From Siphonodentalium dalli (Eukaryota; Mollusca; Scaphopoda; Gadilida; Siphonodentaliidae), in NCBI GenBank assembly GCA_032622095.1, contig CP136068.1, positions 182,224,796 to 182,288,795 of the forward strand: DNA of 64,000 nucleotides, in the 5' to 3' direction. The notes beneath the pieces were generated by a model, which ran no database searches, was not told the origin of the DNA, and saw only the letters and a list, made by a program, of their open reading frames with translations. Made by a program: the position numbers and the translations under genes. This document shows positions 59,355-64,000 of this stretch, one piece after another; position 1 is the stretch's first letter; each line of letters begins with the position of its first letter.

Positions 59355-60985
59355 AGGCAAATACGTACTTAGCGTGATTAGTTATATACCAGCTATAAAA
59401 TACGATTTGTATAGGCACATGCATGGTACACTTGAAGAGACACGGAAGTGACTGGAATTGGAATTCATTAGAATTTTTAAATTCTTCCGACTTGATCATC
59501 ACTCTACATGCACATGTCTGATATGGCTATAATCCAATTCAAGGCAATCAGGGTTTACTAATGTAACTCTGCGCTTTATTTTCTATGTCAAGAAATATAC
59601 CTAAATCGAGAGCGTTTCACCACACGGATAAAGACAATAAAGAGCGTTGTGTGATATTTTTTTTCGAAATAACCAACATTGGTTTCAGTCCGATATAACA
59701 ATGTATAAGGCAATCAGGCTTCTCTTATCAGTTGCAGTATATCTTATTATCTCTGTTACTAGTAGTGTTAGCACAACAAAAAGAGTTATCAATAAAGAGT
59801 GTTTTGTCATATATAAAATTTATATGTATTAACCATCAACCTTCAGTGCGGTGTAACATAGTGCATGATTTTGGTCTCTTTCTTGTATCTGAATAATTGC
59901 CTTTGATGCGATGCGATGTGTGATTTAAAATGAGATATTGGCATAGTGTGCCATCGCCTTAGTACTATCTTATCATGGGAAATAAAATATGCTGCCAAAA
60001 TTAAATAAATCCTTCATAGTCATGTCAAGTCTGTATAATAAACTATAATTATGTACTTTCTGTGTCCAATTACTCAACATATATCATGAACCGAGGGTTT
60101 TTATAAATAACAGTGTATGTATGAAACATTCAATAACGTATATATATATATAATTTTTTTAAACTAGTAATGGCTGCGCTGGTATTTGCTAAATAACATT
60201 AATAGCTAAATTGTTGATTTTTCGATTTGCAACAGCTAAAACAAACAGTATTAACTTATTTGTATTGTGCTTCTGAATGCTTCATACACATTATAGCGTT
60301 TCTTGCATATGTTCAGATTATCCGAACACCGCAATAATGACAACTTTAAAACTGATTAATGGTATTTTTTCGTAACAGCATCAGTTTGCCGTAACATCGC
60401 ATAGCAGTTAATCATTATCCATCAGCACCATATCACATTAGCAGGACAACTTGACTAGGGTGTGTTCCTAAATTTCCACCGCGGATCGATTCGGTCATGC
60501 GTTGATGGTTCTTCGTCGTTAATGACTAATAATTACGCACGTCAGTTCGCGTCAATTGATTTATCAAGACGGGTCAAACGTGCTTAAAGTGACTGTTAAC
60601 GTGTGTCTCTCAATGCATGTATGTATAATCGAGTTTGGTCACTATGTTCTGACATCTGATGATATAACAGGCCGTTAAACACACAGCTGGATTAAACTTT
60701 TATACCAGCTATAAATATCAACTGTATTGATATAGTATACACGTGCATGGCAAACACAAGTATTCAGATTATAGTCTTATAAATCATTATTACAATAACA
60801 AATGTAACATTTTTTACCTATATCGTTTATTCTGTAAACAATCTTGGTACTAAGAACAAATTATCTTGAGCCATATGTAAAAGCCAAATGTAGTGAAATT
60901 AGCCGCATTTTTCAAAACACAATGCGAGAAAACATTGCGAAATGCTCAACTTCATACTAATCATATTAAATATAGTAATTAAATC
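59355..60985. other. No gene recognised
   Basis: AT-rich; a (TA)n run near 60140. No domain-bearing frame. Confidence 0.4.
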
Positions 60986-60997
60986 ATGTGCCCAAAC

Positions 60998-61130
60998 GTC
61001 TTCGACGACGTTCCGAAACATCCAAATGCTTGGTCTGAAATAACAATTGCCGAAACCCCAGGTGCCGAAACATCCTGAAAACTAGGTGCCGAAACGTCCA
61101 TGTGCCGAAATGTCCTGCACCCGGAAAAAT
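60998..61130. repeat. Degenerate 'GTGCCGAAACRTCC' minisatellite
   Basis: GTTCCGAAACATCC, GGTGCCGAAACATCC, GGTGCCGAAACGTCC and GTGCCGAAATGTCC occur at intervals of about 20-35 bp. Confidence 0.65.
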
Positions 61131-61134
61131 TACA

Positions 61135-62470
61135 CCATGACGTTGTTCATCAATATTCGTTGAATGAAATCATACGAATGTAATGAACATTATGGAATTG
61201 ACATGTCTTCTCCATATATATAGTATATCAGTCGCATCGCTCACCAAGCGTCAACAAATATATTGGTTAAATTCCGTAAAAATGTTCACGCTCCCCACTC
61301 GGCATGCATGGTATAATTATTTTCACTTTGGTGTTGGTATAGTTTATACTACGTGTAGCAGACAATAAAGACTACTCGGAAATACGTTTGGTCTAATTTA
61401 TAATCTAAATTATAATTGGGATCCATTCTTTCGATGAACCGTTGTGGACGAAGTGTAATTATTGATAATCAATATAGGTTATGTGAATCCGATTTGGTCT
61501 TAGGCACGTACCGACATGATGTGGGTTGTCACACTCCGAACGAGGACCATAATTTGCATAGTTAGAAATTTCATGACTCAAATTTCAATAGTTGGAAATT
61601 AAAAGTAACAAGTGAATCGAATGATCTAAGTGTTTCAATTTCCGACTTCAAGTTCAGACTTCTATGTTTTACCGAACATTGCGTCATGGTCACTAGTCTA
61701 TTAGTAATGCCAAACCTCCATATCTTTCTGATAACAGCTTTAACGATATAACATTCAGCATGCATAATTGTTACCATCATATATTGTTACTTCTTGGAAT
61801 TTGAATACGTGTAACTCGTATTCGCTCATCAGCCATATTCTGATTAATAGCATGTATAATTTGCATGTTCTGCACGCAGACTGTGACGCAGTATACTCGA
61901 GACATAACATATGGATCAATGCTATGTCATGATTGTCATTCGTGTCTTTATTTACACAGTCCATGCTCTTAAACAGAATGTATGGAAACCCAAATTATGA
62001 AGCCAATATTGAAATATTGCATTACTCAAAACCAAATGCTATATAGTTGGATATTTGATTAGACAAAAATCCTATATATTTGGAAATGTTATTAGACCAA
62101 ATTCTGCGTAGTTGGAAATTGTATGGTCTCACCCACGGTTGGATCCCTTTGGAACGTCCCTATTTGGCGGGAATACCAGGTAATATATAAACCAATTTTG
62201 ATTTAAAAAACAAAAGCCAGTTACCCCAATGTGAGTGGTTTAGCTTTGTTATTTAATTACGCTAACGTATGGACATATTACCATATTTATTCTTGTCGAC
62301 CACGTCCATCGATAACTTATATAGTGCGTAGAAATAACCACACGGAACATGGTGCTGTTATCCCTTACACGAACAAGTACCCTTATGATTTTTGCGATGC
62401 TTGATTAATCTGCAAGGCCAGTGTCTAGTTGAAACATTCAAAAACATATATTCTTGAACTTTATTAACGC
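61135..62470. other. No gene; short TAGTTGGAAAT words
   Basis: ATAGTTGGAAATT/ATAGTTGGATATT words recur near 61558, 61588, 62042 and 62110. No gene, RNA or transposon end was recognised. Confidence 0.4.
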
Positions 62471-62755
62471 ATGCCATACTACTAGTGTTCGCGCTGCCAC
62501 TTGCCAAATTTGCTAATGGCAAAAATAATTCAAATTTGGCAAAAAATAATTTCATTTGGCAAATCACTTTTTAATTCCTCTAGAAAAATTTAAAACAATA
62601 TTGGTCAATCAACACCATTCATTTCAGGAAACGTACAATATAATTATATTAGTGGTGTTGTATATGGTTTACGAAAAGTGAACACTTCTATTAAGATGAA
62701 GTTAAGCTGATAGCATTAATATCGATTGGTGGTGGGATTTAGTGTGGAGGTGTTT

Positions 62756-62765
62756 ACATAGCAAA
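62756..62765 (+). repeat. Left target-site duplication of SINE
   Basis: ACATAGCAAA, repeated exactly at 63050-63059 at the other end of the SINE. Confidence 0.85.
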
Positions 62766-63049
62766 CCGGGGCCCCGGTGGTCCAGTCGGTAGAGTTCCAG
62801 CTGCATTACGCCGCCACAGACCGTCCAGCGCCGACGAAGCTGGTTCTAACCCCGTCATATAGAGGGTGACCGGAATCGTGTACCTGGGCAAGGTTGTCAG
62901 TTGCTTTCCGGTGTCTGTGGTTTCTACACGCAGTGGAACGATTTCCCGGTGAACTTAAGCCTCTGTGTGGTCTTTCCTCCACCCGTAAAATTGACAACGT
63001 CGTTTGTGGCCTAGCGCTAGAACGACTATAAACCCTAACAAACAAACAA
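62766..63049 (+). mobile_element. tRNA-derived SINE with conserved central domain
   Basis: The 5' part looks tRNA-like: A box TGGTCCAGTCGG at 62778-62789 and B box GGTTCTAACCCC at 62842. A central part follows (TTGCTTTCCGGTGTCTGTGG, CTTTCCTCCACCCGTAAAAT) that resembles the deeply conserved SINE domains of marine invertebrates. A tail of AAAC repeats ends at the target duplication. A polymerase III promoter is thus visible. SINEs are copied by LINE enzymes; none lies here. The perfect 10-bp target duplication marks a fairly recent insertion. Confidence 0.85.
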
Positions 63050-63059
63050 ACATAGCAAA
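63050..63059 (+). repeat. Right target-site duplication of SINE
   Basis: ACATAGCAAA, identical to 62756-62765, directly after the AAAC-repeat tail. Confidence 0.85.
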
Positions 63060-63359
63060 TCCTCTTGTGATGCACCCTTCTGATAAGGCAACCCTTCTAT
63101 CGTGTTATTGTTTGATTATTGGTGTATTATGTGGTGATAAACTAGAGATGCGAATATAATTATTAACTACTCGCTTTTCTATCGATATCAAACGTTGTTC
63201 AAACCGCGAGTTTCAGAACATAAGACTCAAAGTTGCAGAAAATGATACTTACAAGGATAGTATTTGGCAAATTTTTAAATAATTTGGCAAACAAAAATTT
63301 CTTTTGGCGAATTATATGGCAAAGTAAATTTTGGTCCAGCGCGGACCCTGCAAACTACA

Positions 63360-64000
63360 AAACGTTAGAGCAGATTAGAAATTTACTCCTCCTTAAAGTC
63401 AGATAAACGCGTGAAACCAGATCCAGACCAGCGACCATAAATCGACCAACTTAGATTCCAATAATGGGGACAAGTACCGATAAGCAACCAATAAGTTTAC
63501 ATGTCCAATAAGTTTACCTTTCTTTGACTGAAAGCAGGCACAATGTACCAGGGACAAACAATATCCGCATAGCGTAAGTGCTGTCGACATCCAAATTGGT
63601 ATATGTACTCGTGTGTATACAGCAATAAAATGTGTCTAAGATACTCCGTGTATCGGAGTTGAACATCAGCGTGAGTTTTCTAACAAACTTTAAAATGGAC
63701 GTATCCATAACCAACGAACGTCTCTTGGTTGTGTAACATCAAATCAATTACCCCAAATCAAATTATATATTCGGTGTGGGCGCGTGATATCATGGCATCA
63801 AAGCCACATGGCGGCCCCAATCGTAATTCAAAGTAATTTGTCAGTTCTGTTAGGTCAGCATATGACATTTTGGTACGTGCTTTGATTAGATAAGTGATGT
63901 TACTTGGCACATGGCGGTTTGTGATTCAAAATACAGCTAATAATGTTCACTTTCGAAATTTGACCGGTACCGAAATAGGTCGATACATACATGTACACTC
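63360..64000. other. No gene supported at the right edge
   Basis: CCAATAAGTTTAC repeats at 63488 and 63506. A 66-codon minus-strand frame (63714-63514) has no domain. Nothing else was recognised. Confidence 0.4.

Larger units (their letters stand above)
62483..63350. mobile_element. Non-autonomous hAT-like element with nested SINE
   Basis: The right terminus, read inward, is CAGGGTCCGCGCTGGACCA; the left is TAGTGTTCGCGCTGCCA, an imperfect TIR of hAT type. It is flanked by CATACTAC (62475-62482) and CAAACTAC (63351-63358), an 8-bp target duplication with one mismatch, the length expected for hAT. Sub-terminal TTTGGCAAAT words repeat at both ends, as in hAT sub-terminal arrays. No transposase. 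Confidence 0.75.

Noticed and set aside
63514-63714. Frame with FQSKKGK before GGTAAAC, recalling the donor end of the exon at 146-330
   Set aside because: Only about a dozen bases match (CAGTCAAAGAA); the upstream text is unrelated. Likely chance.
1-64000. CRISPR arrays, bacterial operons, rRNA genes
   Set aside because: None were seen; tandem repeats here have no unique spacers of uniform length, and the sequence is animal-like throughout.

Overview
This window looks like gene-poor, repeat-rich, AT-rich nuclear DNA from an animal. The evidence is: no dense operon-like coding; isolated exon-like frames with GT/AG splice signals; long (TA)n and (GACA)n microsatellites; and metazoan-type mobile elements (Helitrons, a Penelope-like retroelement, a hAT element, a tRNA-derived SINE, fold-back MITEs). 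The mix fits a marine invertebrate, plausibly a mollusc, but that is inference and no species can be named from the sequence.

Layout. 1-360: an exon on the minus strand that resembles the integrase zinc-binding-like segment of GIN1/KRBA2/Ginger proteins and leaves the window to the left. 990-2235: eight copies of a ~162-bp satellite, each able to fold a strong hairpin. 2502-3198: a Helitron of family C. 4682-10657: a family A Helitron, internally triplicated (1346-bp units) and flanked by ~200-bp direct repeats. 16.6-18.25 kb: a ~140-bp and a ~528-bp tandem array. 20.6-23.0 kb and 40.4-43.0 kb: two more family A copies. 27.5-28.4 kb: a family B Helitron with an internal duplication. 29.65-29.86 kb and 24.4-24.6 kb: fold-back MITEs. 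33.2-38.9 kb: an unusual 5.7-kb segment bounded by ~50-bp inverted arms. It holds a two-exon zinc-finger remnant (plus strand), an isolated Penelope-like motif (plus strand) and decayed ORFs of an unrecognised protein with internal repeats (minus strand). 43.0-43.6 kb: a 565-bp fold-back element. 45.2-46.95 kb: a decayed Penelope-like element (reverse transcriptase plus GIY-YIG endonuclease, minus strand). 55.2-56.9 kb: three Helitrons joined head-to-tail with no base between them. 62.48-63.35 kb: a non-autonomous hAT element with a SINE nested inside, both with recognisable target-site duplications.

No intact multi-domain gene lies wholly inside the window. Most open frames of 60-120 codons fall in repeats or AT-rich DNA and look like chance. 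The strongest candidates for undescribed biology are the inverted-arm segment at 33.2-38.9 kb with its unknown repeat protein, and the Helitron rearrangements whose duplication junctions coincide with the elements' own termini. Boundaries and families were judged by eye; no database search was possible.
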